From NCBI GenBank assembly GCA_963555705.1, contig OY743174.1, positions 61,402,234-61,466,233 on the forward strand: 64,000 nucleotides of DNA, read 5' to 3'. The position numbers and the translations under genes are program-made. This DNA comes from Ligustrum vulgare (Eukaryota; Streptophyta; Magnoliopsida; Lamiales; Oleaceae). Position 1 is the stretch's first letter. Every line of letters begins with the position of its first letter. The notes below the pieces were generated by a model. That model saw nothing but the letters and a program-made list of their open reading frames with translations, had not been told where the DNA came from and did no database searches. Positions 52,702-63,537 of this stretch are shown here, piece by piece.

Positions 52702-54217
52702 TGTTCACTAATATCTCGCTAAGCGAGATATCCCCGCAAGTGCACGGGTCGTGAGAAGTAATAAAGTGGACCTAAGAGTCCGGATTATCGTCCCACGAGG
52801 ACTGCTATTAAGTACCGAAATGTGTTAGTTCCTAACTCTATTTGAACGAACGAAATAATTAGAGGTTTTAAATTAAAACTAAAGAATTAAACTAAAGAAA
52901 TTAAAATTGCTAAATTGCTTTTGTTTTTAAATAAGATTGTAAAGTAGTTGGGATTCACGAATTCACCTAGCCAATTAAATCAACTCCAATTCCAGTTTTA
53001 TTTCCTATTTGTGTACTCGGTCGAATTCACTAATTTAAATTGAGATTTCTCTCTCGAGTTTAAATCAATCCCACCTAAATAAGTCAACCTTATATCTCTA
53101 CAGCGGGTCCGAATATTGCTTAACTAGATGCATTACACACAAGAATTCACACACGATCGCAATAATTACAAGAGTATATCTCTATCTCTCGTTCAATTAC
53201 CGGATTTATTACCACGTTCTAAATTATTAACTCACCTCTCGGATTATGGAAATAACTCAATAAATCATGAATTGGTGATCAAGAAATTCAAGCATTAAGA
53301 ACAATAATAAATCAATACATGCAACAAAACATTAAAACAACGAAATTATGAATTAAAATAATATAACTAGGATACATCGTTCATCCCAACATTAAAATTA
53401 TTTACACATCATCATGAAATAACAAAAACAGTAAAAATAAACGTTCATTGAAAAACAATATAAAGAATGGAAAGATTGCACCAATCATCAATTCTTCAAT
53501 TGTTTTCAATTCACGCCCCTCTGCGATGTTGGAATCTCCAAGGATTTGATGTTGAATTCTCAGTTGTGGCTCGTTCTTTGGAGAGGCAAAGGTCTGATTT
53601 TCGTGCCTCTTATGTTGTATATATATCTTTTGGAGAAAACCTAGGTCAAAACAAGAGAACTCTGTTGAAAATCGCGAGAAAAAGCCCACAGACGGCCCAG
53701 CCGGAAAGCCACGCGATCGCGCAGGCTTATGGCCGGCGATCGCGTGGACGACCCACAAACTCTCGGGTTGTAATTTAACACCTTCTCGCGATCGCGTGGT
53801 CTGCAACCAGCGATCGCGACTTCGCTCTTTTCGCGACTGAACAAGTTAGTCCCCGTTCTTTAATTGCAGTCGTAGTCCTCCCTTTCAATTGTTGCGATTT
53901 AGTCCTCAAACTTTATCTTCTTCTTGATTTGCCCATTTAAGCTCTTAATTCCTTTAATTAGGTCCTCCAACATCTGATTTAGTCACTTTGGCACCAAACA
54001 TGTTTCCCGGTTGTTGTCACAAACTCCTCACTTGTCCAATTTAGCTCCAATTAACATCCAATCGTGTCATTTTTCCGTTAACTGCTTCATTCTTCTTCAA
54101 TTGGGACATTTTCTGAAAAGTAAACAAATAAACATAAATTAAATAGCAAATATTCCCAAACGATAATAATTAATCCTAATTAAGACATACAAATAAGTGT
54201 ATAAAATACACTTATCA
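52702..54217 (-). mobile_element. Solo Athila-like LTR, 1516 bp
   Basis: It starts TGTTCACTAATATCTCGC and ends ATACACTTATCA, with a perfect TAAAG duplication (52697-52701 and 54218-54222). It shares the Athila LTR signature (CCCCGCAAGTGCACGGGTCG ... AGAGTCCGGATTATCG) and a GCGATCGC-palindrome cluster (53712-53820) upstream of a minus-strand TATA run (near 53617). It is related to but distinct from the Athila at 32418 and the solo LTR at 36664. Confidence 0.92.
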
Positions 54218-54724
54218 TAAAGCAAGAGAAATTTTTAATAATCTCATTATCAGTAAAGATCTTTTCAAAAGCCACCACTTAAGCAGGTCATATTTCTCTA
54301 GACATCAACATATTCAGAAGTTGTTACTATGAGAATCGCGCATCAGCCTCTTATTATTTACACCAAGAACACACACTTCTAAATTTCCCTTTTAAAAAGG
54401 GATGCCAAAAAGTTCCAACGCTTCCCAAACTCGAGACAGACCAGTAAGTACCAGATCACCTAATGAATGGTAAATTTATTTGGTTAATAACCTTCATTCC
54501 CATTTTCTTGTCTTCACGCGCTAACTGAAATGAAACAAATATAACGTTTATGATGTATCTATAAAACCATCGGATCGGAGATAGCCATGTGGTCTCAAAG
54601 TAATATATGATCTTGACACTTCTTACATGTTTGTTAATACGGACTCTTGATCACAAAATCCGGCTGGACCTTGAATCAACACATTTCAGTTCCTCCCTCT
54701 TGAACACGTGGATCTCCTGCGCAC
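54218..54724. other. Unassigned spacer
   Basis: No gene is recognised between the solo LTR and the next LTR-like segment. Confidence 0.4.
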
Positions 54725-55315
54725 TGTAACAAACAATCAGTTTGCAAATGGGGCCGAATTGGCTCCCGTTTGCACTCCGATGCCAAAGTCAGTGCTCATT
54801 TTAAGCAAATATAAATTGGGTGCGGGAAATATAAGTGTGTAAAAGAGATAAAAGGGAGTGAGAATGAAATATTTAGTTAAGAGTATGAAATTGCTAACAC
54901 TTTCCTTGGAGGCAAGTGTGCTCTATTTATAGAAGGATTCGTTGCTTTGAATTGTGACACATGTCAGACTTTTACACGTGTATTCACCCTAACTCTTGAA
55001 GGGGTCAACCTTGCTTTTTGATCGTAATTATTGCTACATCTCGTAGGGGATGGACACCTGTCACATCTTGGTAAAGACAGTGTCACATCTCTGACTTCAT
55101 CCCTTATCCCATCCTTACATTCGAGGCGCTACCGTAAGCACCTCGGCTAAGCATAAAACGCCTCTACTAGACACAAACCAGTTCGGTCAGAGGAGCTCGT
55201 GTGCATTTCCACCTCGGCCATTAGCCCAGGGGGATATCTTGAACTTCTAATCATGGGCTAAAGTTAGTGGACCCTCTTTGGGCCTTCACTGGTGGTCCAA
55301 CGTGCCACATTTTTG
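54725..55315 (-). repeat. Probable 3' LTR of the Tat/Retand-type element
   Basis: It has a TGTAACAAACAATCAG start on the plus side and the word GCACTCCGATGCCAAAGTCA, frequent in plant Ty3 LTRs. The minus-strand TATA box is TCTATAAATAGA near 54925. It lies downstream of integrase and the antisense ORF, as expected. The right boundary (a TGTGGCACG start near 55315 on the minus strand) is a guess because no second LTR is inside the window. Confidence 0.45.
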
Positions 55316-55434
55316 GGTACGTTCTCAATACTAATCCCTCAAATCCGATGTGGTCATTCATGGACGGATCAAATTTGTCATAGTTTTGCAGCAATAATTT
55401 TGTCCAAGTTTCATCACTTGTTATATCCAACATT

Positions 55435-56488
55435 TTGCAATTGTTCCGCCATCCGCTCGTTGGGAGTCGCTATGTATTGCAGTGTTTTTTGGGGTCAGGA
55501 ATTCCTGAGGATATTCCTGAGCGCGTATTCGAGAAGGATCCCGCTCCCTTGAAGAGGCTTAAAAGGGGTAAAGGCAAGGAATCCACCTCCGCACATCTGC
55601 CACCAGTGATTGAGGACTTGGAGGACGAGTCGTCTGTGCCCGTTCCAGATTTAGCTTATGAAGTGACACCTGAGGGGGGCAGAAGAGCTCAAGCGTATTA
55701 AAATCAGTGTTCTCCCCAGAGATGTCACCTTCAGTCCTTCCCTGTTCGACTCTCCCAGTTCTCCCCCTTCCCGGGCTGCACTAATTACTGAACATTTTTG
55801 GACGAAGGTCTGGTCTGCCTTTTCTTCCAGTGCCAGTCCGTCCCGGAAGTTGCTCGCCGCCAAAGCCATGAATGCCAGGGCGTTGGCCCCTATTGACGAG
55901 GTGGAATCTTCCGTGGAGGAGGCGCAGCGGGACAAGAAAGATGCTGAGACTGCTCTCCGACATGCAGACAACATGCTAAAGGAAATTAATGACCTCAAAA
56001 CTCAGTTGTCTATAGCTCATAAATCTTCCTCCGAGGAGATGGCCAACGCCAAGCGCCTCCAGGAAGATAATGATAAGTTGAAACACTACCTCCAGGCCTC
56101 TGAGTCAGACGTGACGACTTTGTGCAAAAAACTAGATGACTCCAACCGTGCACAGTCTTTCACTTCTGAAGCTCTGACCGCCGCTAACGCATCTAAGTCC
56201 AAGCTGGAGGCTGAGGTGGCAGCAGCCAATGAAAAATTAGGGAGGGAGATGGAGGCTAAGGCAAAGGTGGAGGAGGAGGAGGACCTTGCCTCTTTAGAAC
56301 GGCACATGCAAACAAGGATTACGGAGGTTCTGGAGCAGACTGTCATGACACGGGTGGAGAACACTCTAAGTACCAAAGTGTCTGAGGCTATCCAGAACTT
56401 TAAAGACATTTTTGAAGAGACCCCAGAATACGAGGCCATGCAGAGGGTTTTTGAGAATATAGGGGCCAGGATGGCTCTGGGGACGTGA
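55435..56488 (+). pseudogene. Antisense additional ORF of the Tat/Retand element, coiled-coil protein
   Basis: It runs opposite to gag-pol. Two frames join at a run of six G (about 55674-55679): before it the text is basic then acidic (LKRLKRGKGKEST, EDLEDESSVPVPD), after it the reading shifts by one and continues to a stop at 56486-56488. The C-terminal part is a long, highly charged coiled coil (VEEAQRDKKDAETALRHAD, then LKTQLSIAHK), ending ETPEYEAMQRVFENIG. The frame before 55435 is closed and no good ATG was found, so the N-terminus is probably lost. The element family is known to carry such antisense ORFs of unknown function. Confidence 0.65.
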
Positions 56489-56747
56489 AAGAAACTTTCC
56501 CAACCCTGGATCTATCCTCTATTGAAGCCCTGTACCCCGAATCTCAAGACAAGGGCTCTTCAGAGGATGTCCCTCCGCAGTGATCCTATTTTGCACCTGC
56601 CTTTTTGTTGTAATTTCTATTCTTTTTTTTTTGTAAGTGCAATGGCACCAGACATTGTAAATGTTACAATCATTCAATTTGTATATACTTTGCCTTTATG
56701 AATGCGATGATTTTCCGTATTTAGTTTAATGCCTTAGTTTGTATGAC

Positions 56748-56990
56748 CTTATTTGTTTAAGTGTGGACGATTCCATAAGTGTACAGTTCCTCGGACCTAA
56801 GTAGCTCAAGGCATTCTCGTTTGCTGGTTAAGTCTGATTTTGACCACAAGTTTTAGTTTATATGACAACATTTGATTAAGTATTATATAGTCTTTTAAAC
56901 GCATTATATGGTTATATGAATATAGTCCCTCAGATCTGAGTGGTTTGAGGTATTCATGTTTACCAGTTAGATCTGATTTTGACAAACATT
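56748..56990. repeat. Diverged tandem duplication of about 120-130 bp
   Basis: Copies at about 56748-56858 and 56858-56988 share GTTTAAGTGT/GATTAAGTAT, CAGATCTGAGTGGTTTGAGG/CGGACCTAAGTAGCTCAAGG and TCTGATTTTGAC. They lie between the antisense ORF and integrase, where both transcription directions converge. Confidence 0.55.
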
Positions 56991-57291
56991 TGAACATATC
57001 TAAATCCCACTTTGTAAGGCTTGTGTATACAATTTTGTATGAACTCCCTTTGATGGTGCTAACACTCTCAACCCTTACGCGGTGATCGCAGTGTAGGCTT
57101 ATAAGAGTCCCTTGTTTTTAACAAACTTCATGCATGGCATAGACGTATGGTGTTATAACCAAAATAATCTTGGAATTTGTGTTTATCCATTATGTTTATC
57201 TAATTAGTAATTGCTATAATCCTCAATGTAACTCACTTATGATGTTATAAAATCATATGATAATGCTGTAATCATTGAAGAGGAATTTGAT

Positions 57292-58478
57292 TCATTGAAA
57301 ATAGCGACGAAGGTGGTACGTGTTCCAAGGATTATATAAAGGTACCCCAGATAAGTCCTCGATCATGTACGTTCCGGGTACCACATCGGAAAAGACTTTA
57401 TAAGGGTCTTCCCAGTTATGACCTAAAGTCCCTACTCCTGGTTCTTGAGTTGAAGGAAGAACCTTTTTGAGGACTAAGTCCCCAACATTAAAGTGTCGAC
57501 TTTTTACCCTTTTGTTGTAGTATCGAGCCATCTTTTTCTGGTACCTGGCCATCACCACTTGGGAATCACTCCGTCTTTCCATGAGGAAATCCAAACTAGC
57601 CCTTTGTGCTTCTTCGTTTCTCAATTCGTCGTAATAAATTTGACGAAGAGAAGGGATCCCAATTTCAACTGGACATACCGCTTCGGCTCCATATGCCAAT
57701 GAGAAAGGTGTTTCACCAGTAGTGGTGTGCGAGGTGGTTCGAAGTGTCCATAGTACTTGTGGGAGTTCATCTACCCATGCACCCTTTTTGGACTCCAACT
57801 TCCTTTTCAGGGTATTTTTATGGTCTTATTCACAGCTTCGACCTGTCCATTAGCCTGTGGTTGGTGTGGAGATGAAAACAGTTTCTTAATTCCCAAATCG
57901 TCGCACAACTCATCTACGCTTCTGTTTTTGAACTGTTCTGCATTATCACTTTCGGTATTCAAAATCGGCATATGACATTCTTCCAAATGAACTTGGTGGT
58001 ATTGGCCTCGGTGATTCTCATCAGAGGTTCCGCCTCGACCCACTTGGTGAAGTAGTCAATTGCCACTATCGCAAAGTAATTATTACCAGCACCCCTAGGC
58101 ATAGGATTGATAATGTCAACCCCCCACTTCGCAAAAGGCCAAGGGCTAGTCACTACAGTTAGCTTGTGATGCGGCTGATGTGGTATGGTTGCATGTCTTT
58201 GGCATTTATCGCACTTGCGCACGAAAGTCATGGGAGTTCTTTCGCATAGTAGGCCAAAAATACCCCTGTTTAAGGGCTTTCCGAGCTAGTGATAACGCCC
58301 CGGCGTGGTTGCCACATATGCCCTCATGGATTTCTCTCATTACATACCGTCCTTCCTCTGGTCCCACACATCTCAGCAAAGGGGAGGTGTAACTCCCTTT
58401 ATAAAGCAGGTCATCCAAGAGTACGAAATTCGCAGAGTATCTTTGCAACTTCCGAGCTGCCTCTGGCTCGTTTAGCAC
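57292..58478 (-). pseudogene. Tat/Retand integrase (broken)
   Basis: It would insert the element DNA into the chromosome. The zinc region spans two frames (HEGICGNHAG, then CDKCQRH). The catalytic core has D in WGVDIINPMPRG, D in ESDNAEQF and E in ANGQVEAVNKTI. The C-terminal part (57798-57292) is clean, with LPQVLWTLRTTSHTTTGETP and a DLVLKKVLPS word. At least three frame changes, near 58220, 58000 and 57800, break it. Confidence 0.85.
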
Positions 58479-58481
58479 TGT

Positions 58482-59069
58482 CTAATGCTTCAAATATGCT
58501 ATCATGGGATTCATCCAGGATCCTTCCTCTTCTATCGCCAAAATCTCCGGCCCTGGCTCAATAGAAGAAGTCAACAAGTGCTCAACTGAGATCAGATTAT
58601 GGAGCTCTGAATCACTGCTGCTTGCTAATTTGGACAAAGCTTCGGCGTTGGAATTCTCAGTTCTGAAAATGTGCTGTAACTCCATTTTTCCGAAGTGCAC
58701 AGCCAAATCTCTTACTTTCTTCAAGTAAGCGACCATAGCTGGTTCTTTAGCAGAAAATTGTCCATTAAATTGACTCACAACGAGCTGCGAATCACTATTC
58801 GCCACTACGGACTTAATCTTCAAAGCTTTCGCAAGTCTTAGCCCAGCTAATAACGCCTCGTATTCAGCAACATTATTATAGGCTTTAAAGTCAAAGCAGA
58901 TCGCACTGTGTAGTTTGAATCCCTCTGGGCTTATTAGCAATATTCCCGCACCGGATCGTCTCTCAACCGAGGACCCATCAACGAACAATTTCCACTCTCG
59001 ACTGTCATCCGTGTTATCAATCATCTCGACCTCCGGTGGATGTGTGAATTCGACTATGAAATTCGCCAA
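58482..59069 (-). CDS. Tat/Retand second RNase H domain
   Basis: An open frame with an archaeal-type RNase H fold signature: D in LFVDGSS, E in NNVAEYEALLAGL, D in VANSDSQLVVSQ. In the final motif ENSNAEALSKLA the usual Asp is Glu, so activity is doubtful. A second RNase H after the normal one is a mark of the Tat group. It is bounded by frame changes on both sides and is a domain of the broken polyprotein rather than a gene of its own. Confidence 0.8.
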   Translation of the reverse strand: MANFIVEFTHPPEVEMIDNTDDSREWKLFVDGSSVERRSGAGILLISPEGFKLHSAICFDFKAYNNVAEYEALLAGLRLAKALKIKSVVANSDSQLVVSQFNGQFSAKEPAMVAYLKKVRDLAVHFGKMELQHIFRTENSNAEALSKLASSSDSELHNLISVEHLLTSSIEPGPEILAIEEEGSWMNPMIAYLKH

Positions 59070-59179
59070 CGCTTGACCCTTTACAGCGGTCCAAGGCTCA
59101 TAATATAGGTCGAACTGGCTGATTTCAATTGCTCACTTCATTAACCTCCCAAACACATCTGGTTTTTACAACACCTGTC

Positions 59180-59407
59180 TCATAGGAAAGTTTGTGAGCA
59201 CACGTATAGAGTGTGACTGAAAGTAGGGACGAAGTTTGCGAGAGACTGTGAATCTGTGATCAACGAGAGAGCCAGTTTCTCCATATCTAGGTAACGTGTC
59301 TCGGCATCCAGCATGGCTTTGCTTACATAATATACTGGGAACTGATTCTCATCATCCTCTCTGACCAATACCGAGCTAAAAGCCTCTTTTGATACGGCTA
59401 AATACAA
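59180..59407 (-). pseudogene. Tat/Retand first RNase H (start only)
   Basis: The text MYLAVSKEAFSSVLVREDDE then VYYVSKAMLDAETRY is the start of the RNase H that follows RT in Ty3 elements. The frame is lost after about 50 residues and the rest of the domain is not readable in one frame. Confidence 0.75.
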
Positions 59408-59466
59408 GTAGAGAGGCTCGTCAGCTTTCGATTTTTATAGCAATGGGGGCTGTTCCAAAAATGCTT

Positions 59467-60342
59467 TCAGGTCGGTAAAAGCCTGCTCACATTCTGGTGT
59501 CCATTGAAATCGCTTTCACCCTTCAAGACCTTAAAGAAGGGTAAGCATTTGTCAGTGGATTTGAAGATGAATCGATTCAAGGCCGCAATTCTCCCCTTTA
59601 AGCTTTGCACTTCTTTTGGATTTCGAGGTGATTTCATGCTCAACAAAACATTGATTTTATCAGGATTAGCTTCGATCCCCCTCTTATTCACCATGAATCC
59701 AAGAGATTTTCCAGATGCTACCCCAAAAGCGCACTTCGCTGGGTTGAGCTTCATTCGGTATTTCCTCAAAACACCGAAGGCCTCTGACAAATGGGGGATA
59801 TGATCCGTGGCGACCATGCTTTTGACTAGCATGTCATCAACACATACCTCCATGGTGTTTCCTAATTGTTCTGAAAACATGCGGTTTACCATCCTTTGAT
59901 AGGTAGCTCCAACATTTTTCAAGCCAAATGACATAGCTTTGTAACAATAGAGTCTTCTATCTGTAATAAATGAAGTATGCTCCTCGTCCGATTCACACAT
60001 GGGGATTTGATTGTACCCGGAGTAGGCATCCATAAAGCTCAGCAGCTCATGTCCCGTTGTGGAGTTAACCAACTGATCGATCTGAGGCAGTGGAAAACTG
60101 TCTTTGGGACATGCCTGGTTCAAATTTGAAAAATTGATACATACCCTTAGCTTCCCATTATGTTTTGGTACCAAGACAGGGTTTGATACCCACTTCGAAT
60201 ACCGGGATTCTCTGATAAAGCCATTTTTCAACAACTTTGTAACCTCTTCTTTCAAGGCCTTATACTTATCAGAACTCATAGGCCTTCTCTTTTTCCTGTG
60301 CACAGGGCTTCTAGGATCAAGCTGTAGTCTGTAACAAGCCAC
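59467..60342 (-). pseudogene. Tat/Retand reverse transcriptase
   Basis: RT motifs in order: KWVSNPVLVPKHNGKLRVC, SFPLPQIDQLV, DAYSGYNQI, FGLKNVGATYQRMVN and the catalytic word VCVDDMLVKS, with both Asp kept though the usual Tyr of YVDD is Cys. Then LNPAKCAFGVASGKSLGFMV and the RGIEANPDKI word. The frame shifts near 59520 (after FFKVLKG), so RNase H is not joined. Upstream it is separated from protease by about 90 bp in another frame. Confidence 0.85.
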
Positions 60343-60437
60343 TTTAGGATCGATCCTAACCTGTCACCATGCTTCCATGCGAATACATCGAGGTTCTCAA
60401 GTAAGAAGCCTTTCAGCTGATCTTTGTATTCAGCCGG

Positions 60438-61205
60438 CTAGTCCAATCCAATCTGTAACTCCTTGATTGGGTCAAGTGGATCTACACCGAAGCATTCCAA
60501 CTTTTCAGCTGGAGTGGAGCAACTGCTTCCTGCCATTCGTGGGTCCAGATGTGCCAAATCTTCTTCCGGCTTCATTGTAACATCCTCAATTTCTGAGGGT
60601 CCTCCACCCAGTATTTCAGGGTCTGGAGCGGTTTCTACCATTGCCACATCGCTAATCATGTTCAAGCTTCGGTCCTGAAATTTTCGGATTGCGTTTGTGT
60701 AATAGGCCCGCGATTCAGTTTGGCTCCCCCTTAAAGTTGCAACACCATGCTCCGTGGAGAACTTCATGCAAATGTATTTTGTATGTGCTGCAGCTCTCAA
60801 GTCAATGAGACTTGGCCTCCCAATTGAGCCATGATAGGAGGAGATTTTGTCCACAACCAAGAATTCCATGGGGATTCTGGAAAGAGTTGGTGTTTGCCCT
60901 ACTTCAGTCATAAGGGTTATGGATCCTCTGAGGGTTATGCTGTCCCCTGTGAATCCATATATTAGATCCGGGACTGGAATGAGTGGAGTGATGATCCCCA
61001 TTTTATCGAAAGTTACCCCGTAAATCACATTTATCGATGCACCATCATCCACCATCATTCGTGACAGCCCATTCCAGGCCACCACTACCCTGATAACCAA
61101 TGCATCATTGTGTGGGAAGTGTACTCCAATGGCATCGTCTTGAGTAAATGTGATAGATTCTGTCCGAGGCATCCCAACAGGATGTGAATGGATATGGTAA
61201 TTCAC
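60438..61205 (-). CDS. Tat/Retand protease region
   Basis: An aspartic protease-like domain with the active-site word MMVDDGASINVIYG and, downstream, the VVDKISSYHGSIGRPSLIDL region typical of Tat-group proteases. It follows ITFTQDDAIGVHFPHNDALV. The frame continues upstream into gag-side text but shifts near 61200. It would cleave the polyprotein if expressed in frame. Confidence 0.8.
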   Translation of the reverse strand: MNYHIHSHPVGMPRTESITFTQDDAIGVHFPHNDALVIRVVVAWNGLSRMMVDDGASINVIYGVTFDKMGIITPLIPVPDLIYGFTGDSITLRGSITLMTEVGQTPTLSRIPMEFLVVDKISSYHGSIGRPSLIDLRAAAHTKYICMKFSTEHGVATLRGSQTESRAYYTNAIRKFQDRSLNMISDVAMVETAPDPEILGGGPSEIEDVTMKPEEDLAHLDPRMAGSSCSTPAEKLECFGVDPLDPIKELQIGLD

Positions 61206-61444
61206 GTTGGCGGGCTGCTTGGCCTCTCTGATATACCTCTTTTGGGAGTTGTTTGTGCTCCCACCTGGGTGGGGCCTCCCAATATTGTATCGATTTCACG
61301 AATATGAAGGTCGACCACAGGCGTAGGTGTTTCCCGTGTATCTTTAGCATGTGCCGAGGCGGTATCTTGGCCCTTGTTCCTGTCTCTTCCACGATTGTCA
61401 ATCCTCTCTTTGGTCGAGTTCTTCCACGGAGCTCCCCTGTCAAC

Positions 61445-62396
61445 TCAGTTGAACTTCTGGCCACTGGATTTTTGAGATCTCCCCATGTCAGGGGAGAAAT
61501 CACTTCCCCTTCTTCCCTGCGCCTTTTGGTCAGCTAACATGTGGATTTCCCTGCAATCTTCTGTTGCGTGACCGTAATATCTGTGGTATACGCAGTAAGC
61601 CCCAATCATGGGCTGTTTTCCACTTCGGATACTTCCCATCCTTCCTTGAGCCGTGAGAGGATTCTGAGAAGGAGTGTTAGAGTGCAAGTGGGGGATAGCT
61701 TCCGTGATTTCTGCTGCATAGCTAGACCCTGTCCCCGGAAACGGACGTGGCGCTCCACCTCGGTTACTGCTGATCCTATCCTTGTTTCCTCCTTTCTTGA
61801 GGTTTGCTTCATTAGAATACCCAAGATTGTATCTCCATTGGGGGTGGTTGTCTCTGGCCCTAGCAATTTCTTCTGATACAATCTCCTCCTTCATCAGGTC
61901 TACTAGAGCATTGTAATCCCTTGGTTTCCTGCTTCGGACATCCCTCTAAAACATGCTCGTCATATCTAGCCCTCATTTCAAAGCGAAAAACATCTTTTCC
62001 TAAGTGATATTTTCACAAATGTGCATCTCTTCAGTAAACCGAGCTAGGTAACTTTTCAGAGATTTATCCCTTCCTTGCCTTAGATCCTGAAGGCGTTGGA
62101 GTGGGAGCTGGCCAGGCCTGGAGGAAACAAAGCCATTTTTAAAGGCTGTTTTCAGATCTCTCCAACTGTGAATGCTACCAGGAGGGAGTTTTTTGTACCA
62201 TCGTATCGCACTTCCCTCAAGGGTTAAGGCAAATGCTTTGCATTTCAGTGCCGGAGTGGCTCCGGCTATTTCCATGCTAGCGCGGTAATTTAACAGGTGA
62301 TCGTCAGGGTCTCCTCGACCAGAATACTTTGCTATTTCTGGCATTTCGAAGTCATGAGACACTGGGCACCTACGGAGGCCCTCTGTGAAGGGACTT
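61445..62396 (-). pseudogene. Tat/Retand gag, main part
   Basis: From the inserted inverted-repeat element the text reads SPFTEGLRR, then FEMPEIAKYSGRGDPDDHL, the standard start of the Retrotrans_gag core in Tat elements. It continues to IRWYKKLPPGSIHSWRDL and LQRLQDLRQGRDKSLKSYL. A stop at 62000 and a frame change follow. The nucleocapsid part (61894-61505) keeps a zinc-finger-like YCVYHRYYGHATEDC (C-x2-H-x4-H-x4-C). It is dead because of the stop, the shifts and the interruption at 62398. Confidence 0.85.
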
Positions 62397-62397
62397 A

Positions 62398-63419
62398 GTA
62401 GCGTACCCGGTCCTCAAGGGCTGCCGGCCGTCTATTCATGGTCTTTCCACTCCCCCCTGGTCGTCCTGCTCCTCAAGGGCTGACAGCCTCGTTTCTTGGT
62501 CTAATGGTACCAGAGATTCCATGAAGTTTGTAATTAAACCCTAGGTAGAGGTGTCAAGACGGACGGACGGGCCGACCAGACCCGTGAAAACCGGCCCGGA
62601 TTGACCCGGGACCGCGGGCCGACCCATGACCCGTGCGGGCGGTTCACAGGTCAAGAAGTTGTGAACCGCGGGTTTTGCGGGTCAAACCTTCGCGGACCGC
62701 GGTTAACCCGCTGGCCCATAAAAAAAAAATAAAAAATAAACTGTTTTTATTAAATATGGTAACATTGAAAATCTCTCTTCTTCTAGAAACTCTAATACAA
62801 CTTTTAAAGTAAAATCTTATTTTTTTTCTCCCTAATAGCTATAAAAATAATGTTTTTTGACAATAGTAATTAGAAATACATTTATCATTTAATTGTTATT
62901 TGTTTATATTTTATTTAAATTTGCAAATTTAGAAGTAATTCATATAACATAAATTATAATTTTAAATTTTATGGTATAAATATGAATTTATCATTTTAAT
63001 CATTTTGTATTTAGAAACTTGACAAAAAATTTGCTATAAATATGAAAAATCTATGTTTTTATTCATACGGGCTAAATCAGAACAAACCGCGACTCGCATG
63101 GGCTTGATCCGCATGGTCCAGCAGGAGGGCCTGGGTTGTAGTTCAAAATTTGCGGGCTGACCCATAACCGGCCCGTAACTCGCAGCGGGCGGGCTTTTTT
63201 TCAAGCGGGCCGTTACTGGGCTTTTTACTGGCGGGTCGACCCGGCCCGGACTACCCGGATTGACACCTCTACCCCTAGGTACAAGGTTCGAATCCCTGGG
63301 GAGGCAAAAATCCACTTCATGGAAACGAGGCTGCCAGCCCTTGAGGAGTAGGACGACCAAGGGGGAGTGGAAAGACCATGAGTATACGGTCGGTAGCCCT
63401 TGAAGATCGGGTACGCTAC
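62398..63419. mobile_element. Inverted-repeat (foldback) element inserted in gag, containing a hAT element
   Basis: Left arm 62398-62495 and right arm 63322-63419 are about 98 bp near-perfect inverted repeats starting GTAGCGTACCC. Each arm contains two CTCAAGGGCTG-type words 58 bp apart. Without the hAT insertion the element is about 290 bp. Its centre carries GGTCTAATGGTA and GGTTCGAATCCCT, spaced like tRNA A and B boxes once the hAT is removed. No target duplication was found, so the family is uncertain. Confidence 0.6.
62546..63271. mobile_element. Non-autonomous hAT element, 726 bp
   Basis: Perfect 12 bp terminal inverted repeats TAGAGGTGTCAA / TTGACACCTCTA are flanked by ACCCTAGG (62538-62545) and CCCCTAGG (63272-63279), a 7/8 match to an 8 bp duplication. 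GC-rich subterminal regions rich in GACCCG/CGGGTC words surround an AT-rich core. It has no coding capacity. It sits inside the inverted-repeat element. Confidence 0.88.
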
Positions 63420-63429
63420 AAAAAAAGGC

Positions 63430-63537
63430 GCCTTTTTTTGTAACGATCCGGCTCCCTCGCTGGGGCCTTCTCCGAGTCGTACTCATCCACCTCTTTTCAA
63501 CAACTTCAGTTGTCTGCTGTACTATTTCTGGACCCAA
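63430..63537 (-). pseudogene. Tat/Retand gag, probable N-terminal piece
   Basis: The minus-strand frame from 63537 begins MGPEIVQQTTEVVEKRW and is basic (STTRRRPQRGSR). It lies on the far side of the inverted-repeat element from the rest of gag. It could be the gag start, but the usual stretch between this start and the gag core is missing, so some sequence was lost. Confidence 0.4.

Noticed and set aside
53402..53844. Open frames of 67-134 codons in the solo LTR at 52702-54217
   Set aside because: They lie wholly within LTR sequence and end at its palindrome cluster. No family is recognised.
62398..63419. A 9 bp target duplication typical of MULE elements around the foldback arms
   Set aside because: Flanks AGGGACTTA and AAAAAAAGG do not match.
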